In this document: one piece after another, positions 10,286-23,699 of the stretch
How the letters are laid out: each line of letters begins with the position of its first letter
How positions within the stretch are numbered: position 1 is the stretch's first letter
Origin: Apteryx mantelli
Lineage: Eukaryota; Chordata; Aves; Apterygiformes; Apterygidae
Direction of reading: 5' to 3'
NCBI RefSeq assembly: GCF_036417845.1
Contig: NC_090012.1
Location: forward strand, 1,426,001 to 1,490,000
DNA: 64,000 bases
The notes under the pieces: model-generated
Seen by the model: only the letters and a program-made list of their open reading frames with translations
What the model was told of the DNA's origin: nothing
Databases searched by the model: none
Program-made: the position numbers and the translations under genes

Positions 10286-12219
10286 ACTTGTTTCATCTTC
10301 TGGAATTAAACATTTCAGTACCAAAGCTACTAGTTATCTTGCTCGTTTGTGTCTGTGTGCAGAGCACAGCACTGTGGCCCCTAATTTCTGGGCTGTTGTT
10401 TAGCTGTTCTACCCCATTCAAATGCTTGGAACTGGCTGGCCATTCCAGGATATGCATTTCTGTCCTAATGCTTCATCAAATACAATCCGTTATTGCATCA
10501 GGCTGCCGCAGCACGGGTCTGCGTGTTTGTCTTCAGGTCAGGGCTCTTTTTACCCTTGAAATGCTTTTCTTTAGTTACCTTTTGGGACGACTGACATTCA
10601 GCAGGAGTGGCATATGGTTTGTTGAATCTTGCTCTTTTTCTGGACATCTGTCCAGGTCAGAAGGTTGCTGGGCTATATGTGTTGCCCAGAAGTTACGTGT
10701 CTTACAGAAAACAAAGAAAAGGAAAAAAAGGTGTGACAATGCTCTCATTCCTCAGGACTTCCCTACTATTTTGAGGTACCTGAAGGTCTGCTCAGCCTGC
10801 AGCTTGTGACACGTGTGTTAAGGTTTTGTTTGTGGAGAGTCCAGTTCATTCTCATTTAGAAGCCTTGAATTTGTTTCTTTTTCCTCCAGTTTTGTACTTT
10901 TCTATCAGAATGTTCTTCCATGATTAACTGTAACTGAGATCTGAATTACATGATGTGTTCCGCAGGGGGACCATTATCGGAGAAAATTGACTATTTGTTC
11001 TGGTACAGGTCACTTGAGAATTTTTAGAACTTCATTGACAAGTCTGTCCTAGCCATCCCCAGGAGAAGGCAAGGATTGCAGTTATACAGACAGGAGGGAA
11101 GGAAGGGGAATCAAATTACAGCCACTGTGTAGATCAGCATTTTTGCTGTGCTTTTCTACCCATTTCCCCCAACTCCCTGGCAAATCATATCCAAGTAGAG
11201 GAAAACAGTAGTTCTGTTGGAGGAACCAGGCTGGGAAAACCAAGTGAGACTGGGTTCTCTTCCTGCACTGATGAACAGAAGAATAAAACTTTGCTTGCCT
11301 GCTAGCTTTTCTCTGAAATAAACTGCCTCTTGTCCTATGAATATTTTATAATAATACTGGGCTGTCTGCAGCTTCCAAACTTCAATTTCTGCCCTTTAAG
11401 TTTTAATGTGGCACCCACACCTTTCTAATTAGCAGCGTTATGAGGACTGGCAGCGAACTCTTTATCAGAGTTACAGATTTCAGACAAGTATCCTACGGAG
11501 ATGAGCAGGAGGAAGACGGAGGGTGCAGAGAGCTCCGAGGGATTGCACACCGTTCACATGGCACTTGCGGCTGGGATCCTGTTCTTCCTTTCTGCTCATT
11601 GCAGCTGATTCACTGAAAGTGAAAGCCACTCATTTGCTGAGGAGGATATATATGTTGCTTAAGTGTTACATAGGCACACTGTTCTTTGCCAGCATGTTAC
11701 ATATGTGTCATTTAGTCCACTTTTAATAGGTTTTGCCAGCTAAACACTGCTCTGCCATCTGAGCTGATAAAGGCTGTGCTCTGTTTCTGGAAGTCCCCAA
11801 GTACAAACCTGGAAATGAATGTGCACGCAGAATACTTATTTCATCAGTGCTGTGCTATTTCTTTTGTACAGCAGCTCTGGGGGCTTAAAATGGGAGGTTT
11901 TCCCACAGGGGGAGTCCTCCAGTAGGACCTGTGACACTTAAAAAGAAAACTTGACTCCTATTTTGTAGCAAGATAAAATTCACTAAAAATGAGCTAGAGA
12001 GCAATTAGCAGTCTCCAGGTTGGGGAACTTGATGTTCAGAAGCAGTCTTATTCAGGTGAGGATGGGAATAGCAGGAGCTGGATTTAGGGAGTGCAGGAAA
12101 AGCACCTATGGGGAATACCTAGAAGGATCAGTCTGTTTAAAGTTTTAATGTGTAGATGAGCCTGGTCTCAGTTCTCCTAGGCAGAATGTAAACTGCAGCC
12201 CTTGTCACACTTCTGTTAC

Positions 12220-12239
12220 TTTTTTTTTTTTTTTTTTTT
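12220..12239 (+). repeat. Poly(T) run, 20 bp
   Basis: An uninterrupted T20. On the minus strand it would be a poly(A) tail-like run, but no retrocopy can be recognised next to it. Confidence 0.9.
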
Positions 12240-13703
12240 AAGTTGTATCTGCAGCTGTCCTCAATAAGCTGCTTAACTTTGCAGCTCTGCCAGCCAGATA
12301 CTGGGCCACATCTTCCCACAGAGAGGTCTGGAAGCTGCATGCATCTGGGTCCTTATTCTTTCTTTTAAGGAGGAAAGGGCTAAGATTGGCTTTAGTAGTT
12401 CACAAATTACCTGAAACTTGCAAAGCCGTTCCAGATGTGTTTGCCCAGCGCAGTGCATTGCAAAAGTGCCAAAATTATTCCCGAAACTCGGTTCCTCTGT
12501 ATCAACTTGACTCTATGTGTAGGTAAATTAGCCCTGATGGAGTCAGAAGTAATTAACCTTGGGTACAGAGTTGTGCTAATGCAGCTGCCCATTTTCTGTG
12601 TGTTACACCGGAATCTGTGAGTAGCTCAGTGCCTGAAGCATTTATGTTCCAGCTCTCTGAGAGCTGGTTTCGACTTCCCTAATCCTGTGCTCCTCTGCGT
12701 ACTTTTGTGGATGCTGACCCTTGCTAGAGCTGAACTGATGAAGCAACGTTATTTACCTCTGATGGTATGAGGTCCTGCCAAGAGATCCTATTCCCATTTG
12801 GACCTCCCTACCCCAATATGCAAGGAACTAATGCTGCCGCTCGGATGTTCCCATACTGTTTGGACAGTCTCTGTGTTCCAGCAAGTGCTGGCAGAAAGGG
12901 AAGCAAGAATTTGGCTTGTTGTTCCTGAGCTGATGGTAGGAGGAGAGGGAAGATTACAGTATTTCAGTTGTTGGCGTGAAGGTTTCTGAGCACTGTCTAT
13001 GTGAGATTGCCTCAGACAGACGTACAAGATCTTGCAAACTTCTCTGGGACCTGGGCAGGGTCTACGTTTGATTTGTCTAGCACCCCTGATGCTAGAGGAA
13101 CAGAGTGTCACACCCAGAGAGTCAGACTGAATCCTCAGAGCATCATTGCTTCTCTAGACCTGGTAGCGTCTCTGCTTCAGGATCACTGCCTCGTGTGATC
13201 TTCTGATGTAGCGGGGTAACTACGCAGGCCAAACCACAGGTGGTGCTGGGCTGGCGGTGACTGAAGGCATGTGCCCTATGGGAATAACCTCTGTTGCTGC
13301 CGCAAGGTTAAATGAAGGCGGCAAAACCAGATTGGCAGCACCGGGAAGCCTCTTGTGGCTGCTTTCGTACCATTCGATGGAAGCAGAACACGGTCTTTAA
13401 ATTACTTTGCCAATTTATTCTCCAGCTTGTGAAAATGACTATAGTAAATGAAACATCATAACATTTTATTTTCTCGGCAAAATGATACATTGAAAGGTAA
13501 GTGGCACTTGGACCATGCAGTTAGAGAGCCAATTAAACATGCACAATTTGAAACTAACAGATTGTATGGCCTGACAACACACCGCAGGAAGAAATAACAG
13601 GCTTCAGCAGACGTGGTCAGTTTACAGCTAGATATACTGAATATTAGCACTCTGGGAGGAAGCCCAAGAGAAATATTTCTCATGCAGTTGACTTTCTCGT
13701 GGC

Positions 13704-13747
13704 TTTTTTTTGGGGGGGGGGGGGAGGGGGTGTCTGCCTGTCTGTCT
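13704..13747 (+). repeat. T8-G13-A-G5 tract with GTCT repeats
   Basis: Eight T, thirteen G, one A and five G, followed by TGTCTGCCTGTCTGTCTGG. Such G-runs can form G-quadruplex structures and are prone to sequencing or assembly error. Confidence 0.85.
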
Positions 13748-16700
13748 GGTGTGCAGTCTTGTGCACAAGAAAGCATGGACTTGGAGACGAGAAGGAAATT
13801 TATGTTGGTAGCACGTGGAACATCCATCTGTCGCAAGTGTGCTGTCTAAACACTCAATAAATAAGCACATATGCAAATAACTTGTCAAGGTGGTGTGTAG
13901 AAGGGCAGATGGAGATGTGGATAGTCAAAGTGGATTTTCCCATGGTCACCCAGTACAGAGCTGGGAGGAGAATTCGTGTCATGTGAATGTATGTTGTACT
14001 GATTATAGCCGTAATGGGTCTTGTTGCCGCCTCGTCCTTGCTGGGCAGACTGTATTCTGTAGGCTGGAGAGAAGGCCTTGGCTTTCACGCTGCTGCTTGA
14101 ACCTTAACAGGAAATTTCCTCTAGCCATTGAGTCTGCACGCCCATCTCCAGAGAGAGCACGCTTGGTAGTGGAGTACTTTTGGCAAGACTATACTGCTCC
14201 GCTGGCACGCACCGGGCATGAGCTGGGGTTGGAGTCCTGTGTTGCAGAACTGAGATCAGGACTCCCTGTATGCTGTTTTTCAGGAATGCTTCCAAGAGTA
14301 TCTGCAGTTTGGTAGTGGAGGCACGGAGAAGGAATGGGAAAGGTTTTTCAGGACTGGCAGTTTGTGAGCTGCTGATGTACCTTTTTCCCCTTCTTGTGAC
14401 TCTGTGAGAAATAAGCCCAAACGCTACTAAGGCAATAACCTTATTAAGGCCTGAGGCTTCAGCACCTACGGAAGTGGTCAGTGTGTTCATCAAAAGGCCC
14501 TTTAATGTTTTCAGCCTCCAGCCTTTCACACTGTGCGTTTTGGAAAGATTCCTGCAGGTAGTTCTGCATCTATGGAGTTTAAACAGTCCATAGGCACTGT
14601 AAGTGGTAGGTTTCTGAGTCTGTTAATTACACAGAAATCAGATATACTCCTTGGGGTTGACTGTCTTTATGAGTTCTATACAGGGATATAATTTCTTTTT
14701 CTAAACAGGCAAGGAATCAAGCCAGTTGTGGTGACAGGCAGAAGCTCTGTGTTCGGCAGCAAAGAGCGTGGGAGCCCTGCAGCTCCCCAGGTAATTAACA
14801 GAGGGCATAGCAAGATGCTTACAGTAGGGACATTGCTGATATGCTAGCAATGCTTCTTGGCAACATTCGTTTTTATTAATGATCACCCAGCTTTGTGTTT
14901 ATCAAGACTCATCTCTCTTAGAGGAGCTGGGTCCAAGAAAACAATATGATCTGTGGTACTTGCATAGATTGTCTCTGTGCTCAGCTGTGCTGGTAGGGTG
15001 AGTAGAGGTTGGGGTGGGTGCTCCGGGGAGCTCTAAAGCAGTGGAGGCCAGTCTAAACTGCCTGGAAAATGTCTGAAAGTTAAAGCTCCTGAGACTGCTG
15101 TTCAGCTTTAGGAGGAAAGTTAGTTCAAGACTTGTGCGGGGGATCCTGCTGTGCACTAGTTTAAAGCTTTAAAAACAGTCCTCGTTGGTATGGAGAGGCT
15201 GTCTTGCTGTTCTGCATGTAGATATGTGTTCTGCATGGGTTAGGTTCTCTTAGCTTCTGCATGGCATTACAAGGGGCTTGAGCTTTGAGCCTTTGACTCC
15301 ACTTTTGAGTATGACCTTTGAGTTTTGTGGAGGTGGCTGATGTCATTTTTTCAAACTGGCACAACTCTTCAGTTGAGAAACTCTCCTTTGGTAGGGTCCA
15401 TGCATGGTAACAACATGACGGTGCTGGTCTCCACTGGCTGAAGGAGGTGGCAGGTAATGTAATGAGGAACTTTGGTTTGATAAGTGGTTAGCTGACCCAT
15501 ACAGAACGCTTGTCCAAGGTGTAGGTCATGTTGGTCATGAACTAAGAAATCGGAAAGAAGGATGAGCTAGTGTGTTCCTTGACATGATCATGGTTCTCTT
15601 TTATTCAATCGTTTCTGGAGACAGGGCAGTCATTGGTATCCTTACTGATTCCTGGAGAGCCAGGAATACTTTCTGCAGTTCTGTGATGCATTAATTCCAC
15701 AGTCTTTGCCTGCAACATATTGGGTTGTTGGGAGAGGCCACCTACAGAGGGCTTGTGATGGTAAATAGTGTGATGCTGATGTTTGTAATAAGTGATGTGG
15801 AGTGGAAAATTGCTATTTAGGTTAAGTGCCAATCTAGATACATACATGTATTTGAAATGAAGCATCATTAAGAAAGACTCACCGTAGGTATGAGTCAGAC
15901 CTTCTTTTAACCCTAAAAATTCCACTGGTCTAGCTGAGGTCTGTGGATGCAAAGTGACAGTCATATCACCTGCTAACCTCTAGGACTGTAACTGATCACC
16001 AGAATAAGTTCATTTCTAGTTTAAGCAAGGCAACTGGGGAATGGCCAACCTGCTGGTTCACTCTTGGGGAAGAAATAACTGCAAAACATCAAAGAAAAGA
16101 ACATTCTTCCCTTGCTCCTCACCCCTCTTTCTGCTCTTCTCTACTTGCACATCCCTGGCTGAAGTATGGTTTCCAGGAGAGCCTGTTCCAGTTTGAATGC
16201 TGTCCAAGAGAATCTTTAATTTGGGGGAAAGCTCGTGTAGAAGGAGGGAGAGAAGCGAGTTTGTTCACAGTTCTGCAAAGTGAACTAGCCACTCTTGAGG
16301 GCTCACAGTGGAGCTGTCAGTTTGGAGACAGCTTCTGTCAGTCTGGTCTGATGGGTTCAAGGCTTGGGAAAGCCTCTGCTCAGTTCATGGCTTCTTCAGA
16401 TTTCTAGTGACAGTGGGAAAGCCGCTTCAGCTCTTTGGTACATTAACAGTTCTTCCAGCCTTTAGGAGGTCTTATTTCCTCAGATACAGAAGATGCTGAG
16501 TTGCTCAGCTAAGGCAGCAATTGCGACCAAGTAAGGGCTATAGGTTGGAAAATCAGAATTAACAATTATACAGTCGGCCTATGGGAAGACTAAAACAGCA
16601 CGGCAATGTTAGAATTGAAGAAACTAAATTTGAATGGGCAATACTGCATTATTGAACAGCCCTGTAAATGTCACAGAGGAAGCTTTCTGCACAACAGTCA

Positions 16701-17604
16701 GTTTTAAGTAACCTGCTGGAAACGCAGCACAATTTTGCTGTTATTCTTTGGCTCGGTACAAGGCTGACCAGCTTCAGGCTGGGGAAGGTCGTCTCTTTGA
16801 GCGTAAGGTCGGTTCCAGAGGATTCTGGATGTTTGAACTGCAGCTAATTCAATTGGACGTTGCAGCCCTGGGTATCAAAGAGTTTCTGCTCTAGTACAGT
16901 AAACTTCTGTGTCATAGTTTTCATCACCTTTTCCTCACTGGAAAATAATCCTCCCCTAAAATGCTCTGATACATGAGACCATGGTTAGACTTTGAGATCT
17001 GCTTTTACATTTACATTTTCTCTGTGGCATATGCTCTGTCAGCAACCATTTGCCTTTGCCTGTCTCGGTGCTTTTGGAAAGAGACTTTTCTGCATCTCAA
17101 AGCGTATTTGAATTTAACTAGGGGATGGCAATGCTTTCCTGATATATGCTGCATCTTTTAAAGTTGCTTTCTTGCTTATAATAATCATTATTCCTCTATC
17201 TCATTTTCTTTCTTTTCAGCTGTTTGCAAAGGTTTTTACAAAAGCTGATTTACCTGTGACTGCCATATAATGCAATAGTTGCTGCCTTTTAGGAAATGTT
17301 AAAATGAACCTTTAAAATTGTGGCTATAAAACACTGATTTATCAAAACCTTCTGAAAAAGGGACTGTCAAAGCAGGGTGTTTTACATGTATATTGTGGCT
17401 TATTAAAAGCTTGCAGAATGTATGTTTGTACTAGATAGTTCTACTTTGCATCTGCCTGTGTCTGAGGGATTTTTAAGTTTCCTATTTTTGTTTTTTTCTT
17501 TTAAATTTTTTCCTTTTTGTTTTCTTCCAGTATGTTTTCTAATGAAATTTGCATAGTCATTGCTGGTGAACAAATATCCAGTACTCTAGGACTCTTTTCT
17601 GGGT

Positions 17605-17765
17605 TTTGTGCCAAGGTGTTTCTTAACATTTGGAACAGGGTGAATTGTAAGGTAGAAAAATTTGCAGATGACGCAAAGCTCCAGTTAGCTGGGACCCAAA
17701 GAGACTGTCCTTAGTTGCAGAGACTAATTAAACTTGGAGACTTGACATGAGCTGGATTTTATTTG
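17605..17765 (+). mobile_element. CR1 LINE reverse-transcriptase fragment
   Basis: The frame reading KVEKFADDAKLQLAGTQRD resembles the CR1 reverse-transcriptase stretch around the catalytic F/Y-A-D-D box (typically LSKFADDTKLGG ... IQRDLDRL). The downstream nucleotides (GACTTGACATGAGCTGG) also fit the CR1 pattern that follows. The copy is short, degenerate and interrupted, so it makes no enzyme. Confidence 0.6.
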
Positions 17766-18120
17766 CGACCACACTTCTTTCCCTTCATAGAAGAGGAAAG
17801 AGCAAAAGGTGACAGATTTAGTGATAACAGCTGAGCATGCTTTCCTGCAAGTAGTTCAGATATTACCATAAGTGTAGGATAAAAGCATGTCTTGGACTCC
17901 CTGTAAATGCAAAGGGAAATGGTTAAAATAGTTAACAGTAACCGTTACCTGGTGTCCTGTCAGCTTGACGTGTGCAGTACTTGTCGCCTCTCAGGAGAGG
18001 ATGTTGCAGGAGGAGAGGTGGCTCGGGGAAGAGCGACTTGCATCCTGATAATGCCAAGACTTGCCTCACTAGCGATTTAAAATAAAGGATAAAGAAGGCC
18101 TGTCATGACTTTGAAACACA
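17766..18120. other. Intronic sequence, nothing recognised
   Basis: No gene, RNA or named repeat was found between the CR1 fragment and the GC-rich patch that follows. Confidence 0.4.
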
Positions 18121-18129
18121 CTGTGGGGA

Positions 18130-18430
18130 AGGCGAAGCTGGAACCTGGGTTACGCCCCGCAGCTGCGCGGGGCTGTATGGACTGCTGGGTTTACCTGTGC
18201 CGGGATGGGAGGGCGGGAGGCAGCTGCAAGGGGGCCGCTCGTCTGCGCAGGGCTCTGAGGAGCCCTGGGCTTCTGCTTTCCTGGCGCTGGTGAGCCGGCA
18301 CCGCCGCGCACTACTTGGTGGAAGGAGGCGCTGCCCTGCAAGGTGCTCCGATGGCAGAGTCGAGGTGTGTGCGGTCTCAGCAGCACGCACCCGTCGTGTC
18401 TCCCGGCACGTCCCGCTTCCTGGCCAGAGA
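18130..18430. other. GC- and CpG-rich patch inside the intron
   Basis: About 300 bp rich in G, C and CpG interrupt AT-rich sequence. Open frames run through it on both strands, which is expected from the composition. A possible + strand donor (GCGCTG|GTGAGC) lies near 18,290. It may be an alternative promoter, an enhancer or an exon. Nothing in the translations is recognisable. Confidence 0.3.
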
Positions 18431-19069
18431 TGATGGTGGGAGCGAGCTTAGCAAGCTTTAAATAGGTCCTTTCTTGCTGTTTATGGGAAGGGCATTTTTC
18501 CACGGGTACGCCCAGTTATTTACCAAAACACGATAAAATCCTTCAGAGTCTACTCAGGTAATTTGGAAATGACTTAAAAGAGTCAATTCAGTTGCAGGGA
18601 TATGAGAAATGGAAACATTTGGCCTGGGATTTTAACGAGGTAGGTGGGAATAAAGGCCTCAAGTGTGTGAGAAGGTAAACGTGCAGGGAATTTGGGATAT
18701 ATTGATAGCTTTGCTCTGACTTGTTTTATGAACGCAATTAGCTTGTGCAAAGTATAGGTGTCTCACTCTGCGTGGTGGGAGAAGGCAGGGCTGCTTCTCT
18801 GATACAGACTTGTCCTGTTTTACAGCATGTGAACTTTTCTAGTTAGGCAAATCCTACAGATTCCCATAGAGCATAGGTGCCTCTTCCCCTTTTAAACCAA
18901 TGGCTTTGTGGGACACCCAAACTAATTGGCATTAACTCTGAGGGAGTTACAGCAAAATAAATCCCTGTGTGGATGCTTTTGTTCAGAATTAAAATGCCCT
19001 CCAGATGAGTGAAGTAAGATAATCCTGATTTGTAGCCATTTAAGTTCTGATTAGAAGTGGTCACACTAG

Positions 19070-19108
19070 AATTAAGTGCAGTTCAAATGATCTATTTGAA
19101 CTGTAATT
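19070..19108. repeat. Perfect 10-bp inverted repeat with 5-nt loop, plus outer stem
   Basis: CAGTTCAAAT (19,079-19,088) pairs perfectly with ATTTGAACTG (19,094-19,103) around the loop GATCT. AATTA (19,070-19,074) pairs with TAATT (19,104-19,108) after a four-base bulge. It may be the core of a very old short palindromic transposon or a conserved structured element. The identity is unknown. Confidence 0.75.
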
Positions 19109-19681
19109 CAGATTAAATGTCTTATGTCCTTGTAAAGGCAGTATGTGGGTTATGACACCATTATTTAGCGTGCTCTTCTCATTCCTTCTTCATAATGAAG
19201 AGCAAACCATTGCTGTAAGTCACCAATTGAGCAGTCATTCCCAGGAGCTTTTTTCTTTTGTATTTTTACTTTCCTCTAGGTTATCTTTTGCAGCGTGAGT
19301 TTAATTCATGTTCCACAGTTCCCTACATCGTAAAATTGTGAAATTTATAAAGAAAGTATTTAACATATTAGATAATCTAAAATCCAGCCTTAGTAAAATA
19401 AAAAAAATATGGAAAAAGTATTGATTTGTTCTGCACATTAGAAATTGTGTTATTATTCAATAATGGAGCATTAGTCACCCACACAGCTGCTGAAGGGAGA
19501 TGTAAATTGCAAGTGTTCTAGGACTGAGTGGGGATATAATTGTTGAAGATTGCTTCAGTGGCTTCTCTGGGAATTCAGATTAATATAGGACCTTCTACAT
19601 TGTCCTTCTGGCTAGAATGATATCTCCTAGCAGGCTCCAGAATGAATGTCACATTGAAGCGTTCACTTCTGTAGGTATCTT

Positions 19682-19699
19682 CCCCCCCCCCCCCCCCCC
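19682..19699 (+). repeat. Poly(C) run, 18 bp
   Basis: An uninterrupted C18 after ATCTT. It splits open frames on both strands into apparent Pro or Gly runs that have no coding meaning. Confidence 0.9.
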
Positions 19700-20919
19700 G
19701 ATCGCAATAACTCTTAAGATTGTCCCTTGCCCCAGAACTTGTCTCCTCTATTTCGCATGGAGGCATGTTGTGATCGCTGATGTTGATACCTTTGTGGAGA
19801 GTCCATACTTACCTTGGTGCACGTCTGGGACAGCTCACAGCCTCCTCTGAATTGTCCTCTGAACCCCGGGGTGATTCATCTTCTGCTTTCAGAGACGGTA
19901 AGATTTGCTGATTTAAAACTGCTTCAGAGATTTTGGGGACTGCAGACCAAAGATAAGCTGTAAGTGCCCTGGAGTGATGTGTTGAGAGATAGCCAGATGA
20001 CAGATCAGTTTGTCACCATGTTTATTCAGAAGAAGCTTGTTAGCTTGCCAGATTTATTATCTTTATCAGAACTCTGTGGAGTGTCTCTATTTTGAGACTG
20101 TCCTTTCAACCCCTCTGGATACCTCTTATCAGAAGTACATGGTGATTCTGGCTGAAATACTGTCGCTTTTCTGGCCATCTAGGGAATTCTCTTCCTGTTC
20201 AGAGAGAGCAGAACATTGCTCATTCTTGTGCACTGAAAATCTTGGCAAAGTAACCTTAGCTGAGATGGAGCCAAAGCCTCGGAAAACCGCTTTCACACAT
20301 CGCACAAGCGGTTGTCTGCATCGTCCTGCAGTTTGCCACAGTCGCGCACATGCTGTTGCCTTGTGCCGGATCTTGAAGACACCTCTGTCTGTCCTTGTGC
20401 CACAGGGCATGCTTCATCAGATGACGTGCGAGTGTTATGGTTAGAAGTTAAATGGCTCTCATTCATCCCTGTTACAGGATGTTTGGTAAATTGACATCTC
20501 CTTAAATGATAAAGAGAAGGGATTTAGCCATCCCTGGTTGCGATGGACTGTTTTCTCTGTCTCGGAGAACAGAAGAATTTCACTTCAAGGGTTTCATTAA
20601 CACTTCCTAAGGTGATATAATCATTTACATGAGAGCTGGAGAACTTGCTAAAGGGCTCTTAATGAGCCATCTCCACTGTTATTCCGTAGGATTACAGGCT
20701 GGATAGTGCTTTTCATGTGTTAAAGTAGCACTTGAAATCCCAAATTAGCACCTGGCTGTGAGCTGAGAGGTCATTTTGTACTACGGGAAAATAGCAGAAC
20801 AGCCCCCAGTGCTTTCTAGCATGTGACACAGAGCGGTCACCTCTGGCGTGGGCTTGCTATGGACTCACCTGCTCAGCCTGTTACCTTCTGAGCATGCCGA
20901 TTGTTGGTTTACTGTGCCT

Positions 20920-20995
20920 ACTTGGTGTACTGCTTTATAGCGCCGTGCCTCAGTTTCCCTGTTGATGAACAGAGTTAGCTGTAGTACCCTGCTTG
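20920..20995 (+). mobile_element. Probable MIR SINE remnant
   Basis: GTGCCTCAGTTTCCC, followed 20-30 bp later by TAGTACC, matches the MIR core (TGTGCCTCAGTTTCCTCATC ... AATAGTACCT). The flanks are eroded and the limits approximate. Confidence 0.5.
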
Positions 20996-23699
20996 GCCTT
21001 TAGGACTTGCTTTTTCTCTCTTCATGTGCTCATTTCCTCTCACTCATTTTCAGCCGTGGTGATTATGTGCCACAAATTGCAGATTGTGACTTCTCCACTT
21101 ACTACGCATTTTCCTCACCTCCGCTTTCAAGGTCATGAACAAATTATAGTACACAGATACTTCATCTCTGTCCTTGTTCTTGAGAGTATGGTATTTAATA
21201 TTTGGCTCTCACAAAATTGAGGCCATATAAGTATTGCTCAACAGAGGCTAATAACCAGGCAGTTGGTTTCTGTGTTGGCTTTATGACATTGTACAGGTTA
21301 GTGGGTTTAGGAGCTAGCTCTGATTCCCAACTCTGAGTAAAGCCCTACCCAGAAGGAGCAAAGCTCCACTGGTTTCTCTTTCCCAGAGATCATGTGGTTC
21401 AGCGTTGGACCTTGGAGGGTTAATACTGATCGGTTTGCGCATGTAGCAGACTTTCTGCTTCCAAGTAAGCCATGTGAAGTTACAGCAGTAAGAGCAGGAG
21501 AGGAGCATTATGCAAACCGTATCTTAAATGAATGCATGTTTTTCATTGACAGAACACCATGATAACCCAATGGCCAAGTGATATGCAAAGGATTGGGCCC
21601 TTTTGTATTTCTGAAAGGCACCGTGAACCGGGAGGGTAACGTTACTGCTACAGAATTCATGTATCTGGCTGCAAATCCCATGGCTCTGCTTTTTGCACTC
21701 AGAGGATAGAAAAATCATCCTCCGGTTGCTTTACAACATGACAGTGGCCACTGTGTCTTTGCTCTTACCCAGCACCATACTTCACAAGCGCTTACTGAAG
21801 TAAGAGTCGCCGGACCTCTCACTTGGTTGCTTTGCAAACGCTTGTTGCTGGAGTTTTTCACTAGGTCAGATGTCTTACCTTAAACTGGAATCCATTGGGG
21901 ATCTTGAGAGTGGCCAACTGTCTTGTTTCAGCTAAGCCGGTAACTCGTTAGATGGTGGTTCTGGTTGCTTTTGTGTTTCAGGTGAATGTTTCTCTCTAGG
22001 GTTTTCAAGCATCTGTAGTTTGCAGAGTTGAGCTGAGTTTAAGCCTGATCTGTCATCTCTTCTGACTCTCAACCACAGGGATATTTTTCATTATTATTTT
22101 GTGCCCATTTTTTCTTTTTTTCCAAAGGATGCTATTAGAAGATAGTTTATGTTTAGGAGCTATTCAGTACAATTAGAACTACAGCAGTAACATAGATTTA
22201 CTGGAGCAGTGCAGCCACTTATTAAGCCTAAGCATGCAGGTCCTTAAATTCCTGTCAGGATTTTGTGTTTGCCTGTTGTTCTGTGTTCATTCAATGTCAT
22301 ATCAGAAATGGCTCCTCTACCAGAAACAATTTAGGTGATAAACAGTTCCATCCATTAGAAGTTCAATCAGATTTTACCTTTAAAATGAAGAAGCCCATGG
22401 CACATGGTTTTCCAAGAGTGAAATTTGAGATTCTAAAGATTCAAGGAAGAGGTCTGGAAATGTTTTGCTGATCTCTAGCAATTTTCAGCATTTAGCACTT
22501 AAAATCCTAGTTACTTTACTTCTCCTCACTGAGACCTGAGCCTTCAAAATAATTTAATATATCTTGTTCCCCCAACAAGTTATGTTGTTGAATCTTACAT
22601 TTTAATAGCACCACTAGATGATGCTTGCGTACATGTAATTTTGTTCTGTTGTGTCTCTGTGCAAGAATGGCTTCGTTTCCGTCACAAGTGACTTGCTTTG
22701 ACCTCGTCCTAGAGTTTTGTGAGGGCACCAGGCAGCCTGAGAGTACGTTGGGGCTATGGGAACATTGCAATGTAAGAGGCCTCTGCTTGTTTCCTGTTTA
22801 GGAAGGGCAACAGGAGCTGTGGGAATGTGTGTGTAAATCACAACTGCCCACAGCGTGAGTGGGGTACTGGGCTGTGCTGTCATTGCTGCTGGGATTGCGT
22901 GGGGATTTGGAGATCCAAGAGGCTCTGAGGTGGCATAAATCATCAGGATGCCTGAACTTGGAGCGATGCCAAAAGTGGGATTTGTCTCTCGCAGGAGTCA
23001 ACAGATACAGAAGCTGCTCTGGGTCAAACACGGGAGAAACGGAGCCGTTGTCTGCAGTGTCCACTGCCGTGACCTGTGCGTGGCAGGGATCGCAGAACCC
23101 AGTCTGGTACTGCGAGGAGCTGGAAGTTCAAAGTCCACCTTCAGGAGAGTTTGCCCCCTTGTTCAAAAGGCACAGAAGAGACAGGCCTTGAAGATAAAAG
23201 GAGATTATGGTAGCACAGCAGACTAACCTGGACATTTATCAGTCTGAGCAAGAAAGTGGAATAAATAATACCTGCACCACATGCAGCCACCTTCCTGAAA
23301 GGAGTCGGGAACGTTCTTTCAGCTAGATTCAGCTGTCATTTAGGGTTGTCTCGAGAAGAAAACCACTAGATGCTTAATTTGTATTTGCTCATGACAATGC
23401 TGCTGAATAATCAGGCAGCTGATTCTTTCTTACAGTCTCTGCAGACTCCCAGTGTATCTTGGCCAGTTTTATTCATTGCAACCCAGAAAGTTATTGTGCT
23501 GTGAATGGTGCATATTTTGAGCATTCTTCCAAGCAGACTGTTATTTGGCAATAATTTGTGTGATCTTTAGAGCAGCCCAGCAGGCTGTGTGCGTGATGGA
23601 AGAAAAGGACTGAGAATTCAGACCTCAAGCCTGATCCGTGTTAGAAGCAAAATGTTCAGAAACAGGACAAGCAGTAGGATAACAAATGGGGTGCATGAA

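Larger units (their letters stand above)
10286..17600. other. Intronic sequence without recognisable genes
   Basis: The stretch contains a T20 run at 12,220-12,239 and a T8/G13 tract at 13,704-13,730 followed by GTCT repeats. The open frames are short or compositionally driven. No conserved protein domain was recognised. Confidence 0.5.
18431..23690. other. Intronic sequence without recognisable genes
   Basis: Apart from the hairpin at 19,070-19,108, the C-run at 19,682 and the MIR-like remnant near 20,930, the stretch contains only short or overlapping open frames. None shows a known domain. Confidence 0.5.

Noticed and set aside
10219..10809. 196-codon + strand frame
   Set aside because: No domain or family resemblance, Cys/Leu/Ser-rich from pyrimidine-rich DNA, and it partly overlaps a MIR-like remnant.
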